A stretch of 64,000 bases of DNA from Membranipora membranacea (GCA_914767715.1 OU612069.1:2542001-2606000), one strand, 5' to 3'. Positions 1-11,086 are shown, numbered from the stretch's first letter. Notes: generated by a model from the sequence alone, not told the origin. Numbers and translations are program-made.

Positions 1-130
1 ATTAAATATTGTCTTCTTTTGCGATCGGGTAGATAACTTCTTTATCACACTAATCAATTTGTATAGACAAACGGAGTTGTGTTCAACAAGCTTTGACCAC
101 TTCTCATACCAGTAGGATAGTTGCTGTAAG

Positions 131-163
131 CAGGGAGTTTGGGATTCAGTCTCAAACTCCCTG
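131..163. repeat. Palindromic hairpin, CAGGGAGTTTG family
   Basis: Inverted repeat whose arms read CAGGGAGTTTGGGA and TCTCAAACTCCCTG around a short loop. A second copy of the same hairpin lies at 22039-22072. The shared arms suggest a small dispersed foldback element rather than chance. Confidence 0.6.
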
Positions 164-172
164 TTGTAAGCT

Positions 173-384
173 ACACTGACATCAAGAGTACACTATTATC
201 AATACCTATCTCTGATCGTTAGAGTCAATTTATGATGAGTACCGATCTTGAACCCAATTCCCATTGAAGAAATTGGTCTTGGGTTTTTTAAACGATATTC
301 CTTGCAATGGTACTCATGCTAAGTGAATTAATCCACTGTCTCTCGATCAAAGAAATACATGCAATAGTATCCCAACATCAGTGT
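173..384. mobile_element. MITE family A, copy 1
   Basis: About 212 bp with imperfect terminal inverted repeats of roughly 70 bp. The left end starts ACACTGACATC and the right end finishes CATCAGTGT. The right arm carries the marker CTAAGTGAATTAATCCACT. Related copies lie at 38677-38890 and 46687-46892, with the same ends and the same inner marker. It has no coding capacity. The right end supplies a possible stop codon (TGA, minus strand, 380-378) for the adjacent MGCQNS gene. Confidence 0.75.
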
Positions 385-2811
385 GCCTGTAAGCTAGCAA
401 GGAAGTCTACCAGATAGCTTACCCGTGACTGAATTATAGGGTAGGTTTGACTAGTCTCAGCTGTATGAACATCAGCCTGTCCAGGATAAACCTTTGGATG
501 TACAGCAGGGTAACGTACAGTAGAACCCAGAGTCTGGGTTACCTCATAGAGTGTAGTAAGCTCACTTATTTTCTTTGGTTCGCTGTGGCTTCGGCCTGTA
601 AGTATAAATGATCAGAAAGTGTGATATTTGAACACACTCAGCAGCTAACATCAGGGATCCGTCTTACTTTTAGTATGAAATGGAATTTTAAGTGCAGAAT
701 GGAATTCTAGAAGGAATAAGCTTAGCAAGGATTTCAACAAGGATTGTAACAATGAGTTTAGTAGGAAGGTACTTAACAAGGAATTTAGTAGAAAGGAATT
801 TAGTATGAAATGAATTTAGTATGAAAGGCATTCGGTGGGAGACATGTATATTCAAGGAATGAAAGGTAGCTGAACTAGTGATATCACGAATAAAGATAAA
901 GATATGATGCAGCCTTGAAACTGAGAAAAAGCTCTACACTCGAATGGTAACATCATCCCAGAGAAATTGATACACTCACCAGAACCACAGCTAGAGGCTA
1001 CAGTTGCGATGCCAACAGGTGCAGGTATCCTCCTGTATAGATTGACAGGCGGTAGTGGTTTACTGATTCTAATAGGTGGAAGTTTGGATGATTGACGCAG
1101 AGGAACTCGAGGAGGGAGAGGTTTAGACTCAGGACCTTGTAATGAGATGGGTGTGAGACTCCAGGCAGCCTTATGGTATATCATGGGTTCATGTGTGATC
1201 AATGGTCCATCCACTTTTGTTGGGGTTCTAGTCCTGCAAAAGAACATCATACTTTAAAGTGACAAAAACAGTAAAAAACAACAAAAAAAGTAATTTTTTT
1301 CAAGTCTATGGTGTAAATATACAAATAAGACAATCATCAAGCATTCAAAGTGAGCTTCATGAGAGCTATCTTGCTGTTGCGGGAGGGGTTTTACGATGAC
1401 AATGGCTGGCTTGGTATGACAAAACATGACAGCATATAATACCATATCTACAGTCTTACTTAGAATCTGTTAGGGCTATGCCTGTCATAGGTTGTTTTCT
1501 GTTTATCATGATCTTGTATCTAGCTGTTCGATATGCTGCTCTAGTATAAGATGGCTGAGAATGGCCTTGTCTAGGTCTTCTTCTCCTAATCTTTGTGACA
1601 TCCTGAAGGGCAGTCTGGGAAGCAGGTTTTGGTATGTCATTGGCATGTTCTCCTGAGTGAGCATCCCGTAACTTGAGGAATCCAAATATAACCTGAAAGT
1701 TATTTAGATATTAAATATTTCGCTTTAAACTGAAAACCTGATGACGATAAAATAAATTGTGAATGAATAGAGGATGCATTTATTTCGCAGACAATCAGAA
1801 TCCATGCGCCAGGGGTTGGTCTTGGTAAGCTGAAGACAGCGTTGAATACCTATGGTCTTACAAGTGCAACAAAGAATAGAAGCCTGGCCACTATTTCAGG
1901 CCAGTTACCTTGGTGTAACCTTTATTTATATGACGATGTCTATTCTCATTTTTGTTCACGTCTCTTAGGTGAGATCTAGAAAAATATCTCCATATATCAG
2001 TACTGCGCATTGTCAACAAAGGTGAAAATGTAAGACATAAACCATAGATGCTAGTTTAATCTTTGTGATGTTGACTTGACTCACATTATTTGGCAGAGGT
2101 GTTTGTGATGGTAGATCTGCAACTTTGATGGCGGGAGTTGGGGCCTTCAGTCTCTCGACAATGAGTTCATCGTCCGACTCCCCATCAGAGCTGATGGTGA
2201 AGTCCTGGACTGTTGTTGTTATTTCAGCCTGTACTGTCTCAACCTTACCTTCCTTGGTTGTGTGGACAGATGGTGTGTCCTCTGCCTGCCAGGCCTGGGG
2301 TAAACAGATATCGGGCTTTCTGTTTACCCTCCAGACCTGGCTCGTTTTCTCATCTCTACGCCATCCGGTGTTATGTGGAGGAGATTTACCTATCGACAGG
2401 TAAGATAGCCTCTGAAAGACTCTGTCTGTGAATAGAAATCATAATATTCCGAAGTGAAGTGAATCTAAAGAATTTTTATATTCAAATTTACAAAAGGCTC
2501 AAGAGAAATTCTCGACCAACCATTAATAAGCTACATCACCTAACCATACAATTGCCTAATTTATTGAGTTGAAATTCGAAAACAGATATACCAAGCTGAT
2601 TGATTGAAAAATAGATTAGAGAACTTGTACTTTCGCTTCGCAGTATTCTCAACATACGGTGGACTGGGAGGAAAATTGGTAGAACATACTCTTTATAAAG
2701 CTAGCTGTGACATAGGCAAGATAAAGAGAGGTAATATCGCTTACCGATAGGTCTCTCCTTCATTTTCTGAGGCACACCGGATGGCGCAACTCTGCTGTTC
2801 TGGCAACCCAT
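378..2811 (-). CDS. Unrecognised N-myristoylated-type protein, five exons
   Basis: Product not recognised. Joined exons: 2811-2745, 2425-2085, 1692-1460, 1233-980 and 595-378 (or 595-423). All junctions are GT-AG and their phases agree, giving about 370 residues. The start ATG at 2811 gives MGCQNS, a good N-myristoylation context (Gly2) with a possible palmitoylated Cys3, so membrane attachment is inferred. Residues 41-70 hold a Trp- and basic-rich stretch (TGWRRDEKTSQVWRVNRK). Residues 97-109 hold an acidic Ser motif (DFTISSDGESDDE, CK2-like). The exon-3 product (137-213) is basic, with RRRRPRQ. Residues 248-280 are proline-rich (KPLPPR, KPLPPV), SH3-ligand-like. The last exon either stops at 378 inside a MITE end or is cut at a good donor (CGG/GTAAGC) after 423. 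Exon 2 has a decayed inverted double copy at 7759-8300, and the exon-1 upstream region has a similar copy near 9120-9470. Confidence 0.7.
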
Positions 2812-3757
2812 TATTAGTTAAAAAGTAAAATATTAATGTCGAATTTGTGAAGAATTGATTTAAGAATTTAAGAACGGTAATTATCACTCAGGATTCGCAG
2901 CAATTGCAAGATTTGTGTGAGTGAATTGCTGGCAAAAATATCTGAAATTCCTCATGCAACAATTTTGATTATGTTGAGAATTTCATACAGTACTATGTCG
3001 TAACATCATGTAGAAGCTCAGTGCACTTTAATGCCAATCACATCAATGTGGACACAACTTGAAGACAAGCGAGACCGTCTCAAACTGGTGCAATAAAAAT
3101 ATTGTTTATCTCTTTTTCTTTTGATACTTTATTTGGATGTAAATTTAACAGTATCAAGCCTAAAGCTTGAGGATATAATGATATCTTCAAGAATTCAAGA
3201 TAATATCTTTCCTAGAGGGTTCAGCCATTGAGAGTAGTTACCACCCCCTGACATGAGGAACTCCAAATGTTATTGTCAATTGACGATAAGAAAACGAGAG
3301 TTTCAAAACATATTTTACCGATATAGATTTCAAGTCAAACTAAATAAATTAGTGGCAAAAAATATTGTATTGTTGGCTTATAGATCTGACCATTCATTTG
3401 TATAATAGTCACACTACGGCTGGAGGGGATCTTCTCCAATCAAGACTTTAATTGACTTTTAACTACCTGGTACCATTTCTAACATCGGCATAACAACTCG
3501 ATAACTCAGTTCAGATCAGATGAGAAGGAAAACTTCTGCGCCGTGATCCAGTCCTTAATGCCGAGATTTACAGATGATGCCTTGACCTTTAGTGAGCGGC
3601 CGATCTCAGAGTGTTGTCTTTCTCCTATGGTACATTGAAACAGAGATCGATAATTGTCACGCTCATCATAAAACAGAAGATGAATAGAACACATGTTATT
3701 TATTAACCTAAGAAGAGCTGGTGTGATATCTTATTCACTGATCTGAACTGAACACCT

Positions 3758-3976
3758 CCCAAATTGATAAGGATAAACTGGAGAGATTTCAAAAGCTCTG
3801 CACCAGAATTATGATTCCATATGAGGAAGAGTATGAAGAGAGACTTTCTTTACTAAAGCTCGGAGGGCTAAAAATACATCATGATATTCTTTGTTTTCGC
3901 TATATTGCAAAGTTTAATCACCCGTGCAAAATATTTTTGGAAGCCCAAGACCACCCTTCTATAAATAGGACAGCAT
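3758..3976 (+). pseudogene. LINE reverse transcriptase C-terminal fragment
   Basis: An open stretch reads KLERFQKLCTRIMIPY, then EEEYEERLSLLKLGGLKIHH, DILCFRYIAKFNHP. This follows the tail of non-LTR retrotransposon ORF2 proteins: a helix of the form LERxQKxxxRI, then YEERLxxLxLxxL and LCxRF. No upstream polymerase domain is present, so it is a 5'-truncated fossil. The family within LINEs cannot be told from this piece. Confidence 0.6.
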
Positions 3977-4371
3977 TATTATTATTATGAACTTTATTTT
4001 ATAGACAATGATATTTAATAGACAACGCTTTTTTTTATTATTTTTTTTTCTTAATACTTTATTTGGCAGTCTAAATCAATTTGGGTAAAATGTTTTACAT
4101 TTAGTGCCAAAAGAGAAAAGAGAGAAAAAAAAAGAAGAAAACTATATGAGTGAGATGAGATATTTAAAAAGACTGCGTTTAAAACAGGATTTTTCATAAA
4201 TACACCTGACTGCTTTGTTTTTATTTATTTATTTATGTGGTGTTTTTTGTCATTGACTTTGATCGGCAATAATAAAGTATATTATATATATATAGCAGGG
4301 TGGCTGCATGAGAAAAAAGAAATAATGTTTTAAAGTTTCACATTATAAGAAACAGATTGTCTAAATAAAGA

Positions 4372-4823
4372 CTATGAGTGATGCATCATTGCACTATCTA
4401 TTTTCTCAAACCAATCTCTCTTAGCAGCAATGTGAGTATCTGTAGCATTGGGACACTTTCTCTTCAAATCACCAGCAGCCATATTGTCAGCCGTGATATT
4501 TGCTCCCAAGATTTTAATGATTTTCCAAAACCGAGGTTTGTTTCTCAAGACAGTGTTTGGTGAACCTCTAATGGATAAAGTCACTTAGGATAACCAACCT
4601 TCAATAGATGTAGCTTTCATATCTCTAGATTGTATATCTAATATCAGTGAGTCATCCACACCTAAATCCTCAGTGATTATCTCCACCTGACTAGACACTG
4701 TCTCCGGTACAGTGATGTTGACATGACCAGACTGTGCTGTTACTTCTACCTTAGTATGATTAGTTAAATGTATATCTATATCACCCTGTGTGTTGCTGGC
4801 TGTTAGACTTCCTTCGACAGACC
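4372..4823 (-). CDS. FAM185A-like protein, 3' part (partial)
   Basis: The exon 4823-4599 has a canonical acceptor (TTGCTGTAG) and donor (AAG/GTTGGT). It encodes 74 residues with the repeating beta-strand pattern of the FAM185A / DUF4097-like beta-helix: SVEGSLTASNTQGDIDIHL, then HVNITVPETVSSQVEI. The open frame 4569-4372 (KPRFWKIIKILGANI ... KRDWFEKID, stop at 4374-4372) is in compatible phase if an acceptor at CCATTAGAG is used. That would make the intron only about 30 nt, too short for most animals, so this join is doubtful. No upstream exons were found, so the gene is either partial or a remnant. The family assignment rests on remembered motif shape, not a search. Confidence 0.45.
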
Positions 4824-5139
4824 CTACAGCAATCAACATAAGCAATCAGGAGCATGGATTAGCTGCTTTCATAGGCTTTATATAATACAAGAAATACCGC
4901 AGGAATAAATGCCACAAAACTTAAGGGGAATGGATAACAGACTCTTTATTTTGTATTAGGTGAATCTGGCGATTAAGTTGTGTGAGCAATGAACTAAAGG
5001 TTTAGTTCAATGGTGTGAGATGAATGGTTGAATAAATTCTCCAGTTTAGGTTATGGGTGTTACTTGGATGACAGACTCACAGGAATGCAGGTCCATGGCA
5101 CAAACCTTCCCACCTGATCTCCTCTTCCTCATCTGACGT

Positions 5140-5455
5140 AGCTAGTTTTAATTGTGTTATATATTTATACGAATGAGGCTTCGGTCTTGGTGCTTTGGTA
5201 CTTGGTCTTTGTTTTTATTATTGCCTACTTACCTACCTTTGTAGGTATTAATATTTTCAATTATCCATGCATGCATAATAACAAAATTGACGTAGCTTTG
5301 GCGTAGCTAGTTTTAATTGTGTTATATATTTATACAAAGGAGTCTTTGGACTTGGTGCTTTGGTACTTGGTCTTAGCTTTTATTATTGCCTACCTTACCT
5401 ACCTTTGTAGGTATTAATATTTTCAACTATCCATGCATGCATGCATAATAAAATC
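5140..5455. repeat. Tandem duplication, two copies of about 155 bp
   Basis: Two adjacent copies share gacgtagctagttttaattg, then a TTGGTGCTTTGGTACTTGGTC segment (positions near 5186 and 5350), a CCTACCTTTGTAGG palindrome and ATCCATGCATGCAT. The copies differ at scattered positions, so the duplication is not recent. No coding signal was seen. Confidence 0.75.
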
Positions 5456-5458
5456 AAT

Positions 5459-5568
5459 GAATTTTCTTTATTACTTGCACTATGACATATTTTTAATTCG
5501 CTATTTTGTGACTCTAAGGCTTATTATACGATTATCATATTTATATGAATGTGATAGTTTAGTTCATT
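5459..5568. repeat. Dispersed 108-bp repeat, copy 1
   Basis: Begins TTTTCTTTATTACTTGCACT and runs to GATAGTTTAG. It is almost identical to 7517-7623 in the same orientation. The copies differ by only a few bases, pointing to a recent duplication or a young element. Confidence 0.75.
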
Positions 5569-5622
5569 GATAAAATAATCATCGATAATAAAAATGAAGT
5601 TTATGAGTGAATGGGGGATACC

Positions 5623-5670
5623 TAGCCTGTCTTGACAAGTTCTACAACAAAGCTTGTCAAGACAGGTTAG
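5623..5670. mobile_element. Foldback element family C, copy 1
   Basis: The left arm reads AGCCTGTCTTGACAAG and the right arm CTTGTCAAGACAGGTT, around a loop containing ACAACAAAG. Longer relatives with the same arms lie at 13358-13430 and 16175-16250. Confidence 0.65.
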
Positions 5671-6146
5671 GGGGATATCTGATACCCAGCCTGCATAGTT
5701 GAAGGTTTAATAGGTGAGTTAATAATTCTGTCAATGAAACATTGCTGATAAGCATCCTGTTAGTGAAAATTACTTTTTCTTGAGATTGCCTGCCTCTGTG
5801 TTACCTGATAACAATGAATTCTATCATCTGTTTTTATGTGAGAAGTGTAGACAACTCTGTTGAGCCACAATGAGCCCTCAACACTTAATATATTAAGTCT
5901 ATGGCCCAAAAAAATCAATAACAAATTAGAGATCAATGAGTAAAAGAGAGAGCTATTTGTTTATTTGTTTTACTCAGTTTTATTTCACTCCTAGCTTTTC
6001 TGGTAAATGTCAGTAAAATATAATGTAAATAGGGGCACCACCACACCCTCAGCTGGTTTTCCTATCCACATGTATTTGAAGTAAGGGCTGGAATTCAGCC
6101 ATTTCTTCTATTTTAGGATAAAAAGATTTTGGATATGTGTGTTAAG

Positions 6147-6562
6147 CAGTGGCGTATATTAGCACTCACGGCCCACGGATTTCCGTGAGTGGCTGAATAG
6201 CTCAGTGTGTAGAGCGTCCGCTTTATAATCACTGAAAATAAGACTGTCGTGGGTTCGAATCCCATCCAGGTCAGTTTTTTTTTCAAATGGGTGCTTTATA
6301 ACTGGAGCATTTTTACCGTAATCTTCTACTGCTATTGAGTTGTTTTCTGAAAGTACCCAACAGCTCAGTGGGCTATTGAAATACCTCTCTGCTTGCACTA
6401 TTTTGCTACCGATACGCAAAAATTTCCGTGGTGGGAGGGCGCTTAAGCGCCCCTCCCACACCCTCCCCGCCACGCCTACGGCGTGTGGATCGGGCTGCGC
6501 CCGATTATTATGCTCATCTCTGAAAAGTCAGTGAGTGAAATTTTTTAGAATATACGCCCCTG
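6147..6562. mobile_element. Non-autonomous hAT-type element with 8-bp TSD
   Basis: The 416-bp element starts CAGTGGCGTATATT and ends AATATACGCCCCTG, matching the CAG-nG-GCG style of hAT termini. It is flanked by a perfect 8-bp direct repeat GTGTTAAG at 6139-6146 and 6563-6570, the target duplication length of hAT transposases. Inside are a second inverted pair (CACTCACGG / GTGAGTG), a tRNA-like core (6190-6275) and a GC-rich hairpin block (about 6430-6510). There is no transposase ORF. The 104-codon minus-strand reading frame across it is a by-product of the tRNA-like core. Confidence 0.8.
6190..6275 (+). repeat. tRNA-derived SINE core inside hAT-type MITE
   Basis: Contains an A-box-like TAGCTCAGTGTGTAGAGCG and a perfect B-box GGTTCGAATCC, spaced as in a tRNA gene. 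The acceptor stem and anticodon arm do not pair as a true tRNA, so this is a Pol III promoter relic rather than a tRNA gene. Read on the minus strand it gives the peptide GIRTHDSLIFSDYKADAL, a familiar artefact of such repeats. Confidence 0.65.
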
Positions 6563-7516
6563 GTGTTAAGGCACTGTATATGGGTTTCTGAATACATGTG
6601 TTTATCATAAACACAAAATATACAATTTAAAGATCAGTGATTAAGTGATTTTTAAAAATTAAGTCCTAATAATGTAAAACTGGGTTGTCAACAGATATAG
6701 ACGAAGAAAGGAAACACTGCAAATTTTACATCCGTGTGGAAGAGAATTTGTTATAAGATAAGATATTTAACCTCGTTGAGACCGAGAAGAAAAATTTAAC
6801 ATAATAATTTGGGTGCCTCATTAATAGGACACATTGGACAAGAAAGAAGAATTGTACCAGCAAGATTTCTTCTGAAATGTTTGATGATGCTTATGCCGAG
6901 AAGGATTGGTCTTTTAGAGGTATTGTTAAATTAAAATGAAGGTCCGGAATCATTTTTCTATTGAGAGGATGTCTTGCACGGTGCGAGGTCAATTGTGATC
7001 AGGTGGATATTAAGAATCATGGTGATTTTGATGGTAAGGAGTAAGGACAGCCATTTGATGCGTAAGCCATAGAGACGTGAAATCTCACAGCATATAATAA
7101 GGGAAGGAAACTTCAATCAGAGGCAACTCCAAATGCTAGAAATGACACAGATTATATAGCACATAAGATCAACTTCTCGGTAAGATAAAATGTTTGACAC
7201 AATATTCAGTTTCATAGGACAACCAGAGACAATAGAAAATCTACTCTCTCTGGTACAATGTTTATTATCAAAGTATGGAAGCAACTAAATCAATATAATA
7301 CATATTGCTAGAGTGATGAACAAATATCATTTTCAGGAAAAGAAGACAATGCAACGGCAATATCAAACAAAAATGAAGTGAGACAGCGCCATACTCCCTC
7401 AAAAACAGTAATTTAGATGCAAAAAACAAAAAAAAACATATATTCTACACCACCAGTTTTTCTGCACTTGGCAATGTCTGCTTTAAATCTGCCACATCAT
7501 AATGATTAAAGCATTA

Positions 7517-7623
7517 GCTATTTTCTTTATTACTTGCACTATGACATATTTTTAATTCGCTATTTTGTGACTCTAAGGCTTATTATACGATTATCATATT
7601 TATATGAATGTTGATAGTTTAGC
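7517..7623. repeat. Dispersed 108-bp repeat, copy 2
   Basis: Same orientation and near-identical to 5459-5568, including the block ATTCGCTATTTTGTGACTC. It lies just upstream of the exon-2 pseudogene copy. Confidence 0.75.
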
Positions 7624-7758
7624 TCATGTACAACTTAAGGACCACTGTTCTTCAATAAATACATAATAATATGCTTTATTACTATTATTATTTAAAAAAA
7701 TTCTAATGTGAAATACATATTTCTATTTTTGCATTAGCATTGTTTTTACTTTTCACAG

Positions 7759-8300
7759 ACAGAGTATTTCAGCGGCTATCTTACCTGTCGAGAGGTAAAT
7801 CTCCACATAACACCGGATGGCGTAGAGATGAGAAAACTAGCCAGGTCTGGAGGGTAAACAGAAAGGCCGATATCTTTTTACCCCAGGCCTGGCAGGCTGA
7901 ACCAGAAAACACCAAGGAAGCACTACCCACCCACGTCACCAATGGTGGGCCAGAGCCGATAGAGATTATAGTTGAAGACTTCGCCTGGCGAGTCGGATGA
8001 TGAGCTGGTTATCAAGAGACTCAAAGTTCCGACTGTCAAAGTTACAGCTCTACCAACACCGGATGGTGTAAACCAGCCAGGTCTGGAGGGTAAACAGAAA
8101 ACCTGATATCGCAATCCCCGAAGCCTGAGAGCGTGATAAAGCAGAGATGACCCAGGAAGGTAAAGGCGAGTCTAAAGTATTTGATACTGGTGTAGGGACC
8201 GTAGTAGAAGACTTTACCATAAGCTCTGATGGTGAGTCTGATGATGTCGATGATGATTCACCTCCTCAAAACTCCGACAGTAGAAAAGATACCAAAAACA
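7759..8300 (+). pseudogene. Inverted, tandem pseudo-copies of exon 2 of the MGCQNS gene
   Basis: The acceptor TTTCACAG at 7751-7758 and the following frame match exon 2 of the minus-strand gene (2425-2085) in opposite orientation. Shared peptides are NTGWRRDEKTSQVWRVNRK, PQAWQAE and SDDELVIKRLK. Copy A (about 7759-8040) carries a deletion after VEDF that shifts the frame. Copy B (about 8058-8260) restarts at AACACCGGATGG, lacks the RRDEKTSQV codons, has stops, and ends with VEDFTISSDGESDD. A simple triplet-like run (TTATTGTTACTATTA) follows. This is non-functional exon debris. Confidence 0.7.
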
Positions 8301-8676
8301 GAGGAAAGTCAATTTTCCCAACTATTATTGTTACTATTATTGTTACTATTATTTACTGTTATTACATGCTTCATTAAGGTATATGTATATTTGGTACTGT
8401 TACAACACAAATATTCCAGCTTCAGTAATCTCCAAGATCTGAGCTTTCATTTTGTGCAGTTAGACCTGACCAAGCACTCGGCATGACAGCATTCGTCTGC
8501 AAAAAAAGGTACCTAATTAATAAGACAAAGGGGACAACTAGAAAGTGAACTCTTGACCCTGTACTGTCTCACTGACATTTTCAAAAACATGCACAAAACA
8601 TTCGCTCTCAAAGAACTACAGGGAAGTATATCAAACTATCGATAATCGATTATCACAGTAATAGGAAAATGGATAT

Positions 8677-8716
8677 CCTTGTCATGCAGCTACAAAAAAG
8701 TAGCCGTGTGACAAGG
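8677..8716. mobile_element. Foldback element family B, copy 1
   Basis: Hairpin with arms CCTTGTCATGCAGCTAC and GTAGCCGTGTGACAAGG around a poly-A loop. Related copies at 24107-24195 and 30658-30728 keep the TAGCCTTGTCACA ends. Confidence 0.65.
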
Positions 8717-8719
8717 CTA

Positions 8720-10210
8720 GCAAATGGAGACTAAATACATACAAATCTGCAATCAAATTGGGAAATAGTAAGGTTTAGATCAAAAAATGGAAATGAACCT
8801 GCTTTGCTGTTAGAACACCAAAACTATCATAACGCGACATCATCTAAACACATTTATACATGATGTCACATCAACCATACCGTTTTCCCTATTTATGTAC
8901 ATCATCCCTTTAGCACTCCGTAGAACTCTCTGCCAGTGAGTCACGTTGCATAATTGGGTTGTTTATTACGCTCATAGCAAACCTACAATATAATATATAA
9001 TACATGATATAAAAATACATAAAACAATAAGCATAATTGTGAGAACAACTTAAAGGCAACAATCAAAAGTAAGACGTAATTAATATAGCTGCAACAAAAG
9101 CAGGAAAAAATGAGAGAGAAATATCGCTTACCGGTGTGTTATGCTTCTATATGATTTCTAAAAAGTTCACCATGTCGTATTGCAGATCAGCCCGTCTTCA
9201 TCAGGCCAGGTTTACTATATATTCGATTAAACAATAAACTATATTTTTACAGCTCAGATTTTGCCAGAATAATGATTGCAAACATTCAGGCTGCGTTATG
9301 TGTCCATGGCACGCTGGCAAGAATATCAGTGAGTCATTATGTTACAATTTTGATTGTGTTTAGACTGACAGACACACAGTACCTTAGTACATGAGTATGA
9401 CACAACATCATTTAGAAGTACAGTGCACTTCATTGCAAGGCAAACGGTAAGACAACTTCAGGCCATCCCAAACTAAAATTGTATAAACAAAACCTAGGCT
9501 CTAGAGCATCACATAACTGATTGACCAATCTGAATGAAACAGCAATACGCTTGAGAAATCATGCATGTTCCCCTGATCAGCTAATACAGCGCATGGCTTT
9601 TACCATTCTTACTGCGTATATATGCTCGGTATCTGCATATGCATAGCCTTGCAGGTTCTTGGCCAAAGTAAAGGACCTAAATTGACAGAAGTTTAAAGAT
9701 CGTAATCTCGAAATATGGCCTATGTTGGTTCACATTGGCTGTGAACAGTAGTTCTAAGAAAGCCTATCATTGGCTGTGAACAGTAGTTCTAAGTTTTCCT
9801 TACCATTAAGTTTTCCTTAGTTGGTTGAGGGAGGGCAAATTTTTATTCAGCTGACCTTGAATTATTTGTCGTGTCTTGGGACTGATTGCCAAGACAAGGA
9901 GAGTGTTATAAGGGCAAAAAAAAATCTTTTTTGTACCAAAAACTTTATTTTTTCTTTCTTATAATATAACATATTATAAGGGAAAAAAATATGGGGCGCT
10001 TCACGCATTTGTAACCGAAAGTGACGATCAGCGCCACTGTATATGTCGTTTGGCAGACAGGGTACTTGCCATAGTATTAGATGTTGTTAATCTGTTGCAG
10101 AATTGACGAACAAATGAACACCAAACCAATTGTTTTGAGCGAGGCACACCTAGCAAGCTCAGAACAATTGTTTCGCCAAAACTGCACCTTAGTTTATCAA
10201 GACATATTTC
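8720..10210. other. Non-coding stretch with a diverged duplicate of the MGCQNS 5' region
   Basis: No coding exon was recognised. 9120-9470 resembles 2735-3090 in the same orientation: both have ATATCGCTTACCG, ACAATTTTGATTxTGTT, ACAxCATxxxGAAG and CAGTGCACTTxATTGC. So the promoter and exon-1 region of the MGCQNS gene was duplicated along with exon 2, with exon 2 inverted. A 47-bp tandem pair (CATTGGCTGTGAACAGTAGT) lies at 9735-9795. Confidence 0.5.
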
Positions 10211-10212
10211 TT

Positions 10213-11086
10213 GAAGGCATCGGATGACCACATGCCAAAAGATCATATTCTTGAGTCAGACCAGCCCTGAATGCTAGCCCAGGTAGCGCCACTTCATCTC
10301 AGTGAGTGAGGAGTGGCCAAGCCCTCTATTTTTGAATCCTTTAGGACTTCACTGAACTCTTTTCTGAACTCTGCTGTTGTGACTTCAAACAAAGGGCTGC
10401 TGCTGGAGGGTTTCAAGTGTTTTAAATGCCTCTTAACGAGGCGAACTGGGCATGTCTTTCCCCCTACTGCTTTAATCATAATGCTTGCTGTCTGCGGAAT
10501 TCTTGAAAGAATTAATGTGCACTTCCATGGCACTCTTGCTAAAACACACATCACCAACCGACATATGATGCCCTGCTGAGAATATACAATACTCGCTAGG
10601 GCGTAAGAACCCATATAGGGCACAAGATACCATGGCAGAAAAGCGCCCCCCATCTAGACTCCCCAAGACCCGCTCTGCCTTAGTGATCAGAGTGTGTAAA
10701 TGGTCAAGAGATAATGCCTGTGTTTTCTTTTGAGTTCTACCCTGTGAGTTTTTAATACCCCTCAATATTAATTTTAGTTTATGAGTAGCAAAGGTAACCT
10801 CACTGTTCTTATTTACACAAAAGAATTTTTCTGCTGACACATGTGATAGGATTGCACTGTGCTTCTTTCCGTCCTGTGCCAGGTTTATAACCCACAACTC
10901 CATTGACGAGGAAGAGAATTTTTTGAGCTTGTGCTCAGAGCAGAACATTTTGTATTGGTTGTAAAATCGATCGTAAGACTTCTTTGAGCCCTCGGACAAA
11001 GACTTGTCTAAGAAGCCCCTCGCCTTAGCTCTCAGACCTGAAATAAATAGTGCAGGGAATCTTTTATGTATCATGTGTACGTACAT
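10213..11086 (-). pseudogene. Tyrosine recombinase of a DIRS/Ngaro/Crypton-like element, broken
   Basis: The N-terminal part (11086 to about 10480) encodes a SAM-like core-binding region (KSLSEGSKKSYDRFYNQYKM, ELWVINLAQDG), then the start of the catalytic domain with the first Arg in GFLRPSEY. A frameshift near 10480 moves coding to a second frame (KTCPVRLVKRHLKHL). That frame ends in PHSLR, the H-x-x-R motif, followed directly by a TGA. After the stop come SGATWASIQGWSDSRI, another stop, and FGMWSSDAFKKY, which hold the Trp and the nucleophile Tyr. All catalytic positions can be placed, but two stops and a frameshift make it a dead copy. No reverse transcriptase was seen beside it. Confidence 0.75.

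Noticed and set aside
6190-6275. Functional tRNA gene
   Set aside because: A and B boxes are present, but the acceptor and anticodon stems do not form and the sequence is inside a transposon with its own target duplication.
6159-6473. 104-codon minus-strand protein
   Set aside because: Its only recognisable peptide (GIRTHDSLIFSDYKADAL) is the reverse translation of the tRNA-like repeat core.
10313-10579. Plus-strand ORF of 88 codons
   Set aside because: It is the antisense shadow of the recombinase relic, whose motifs are on the minus strand.
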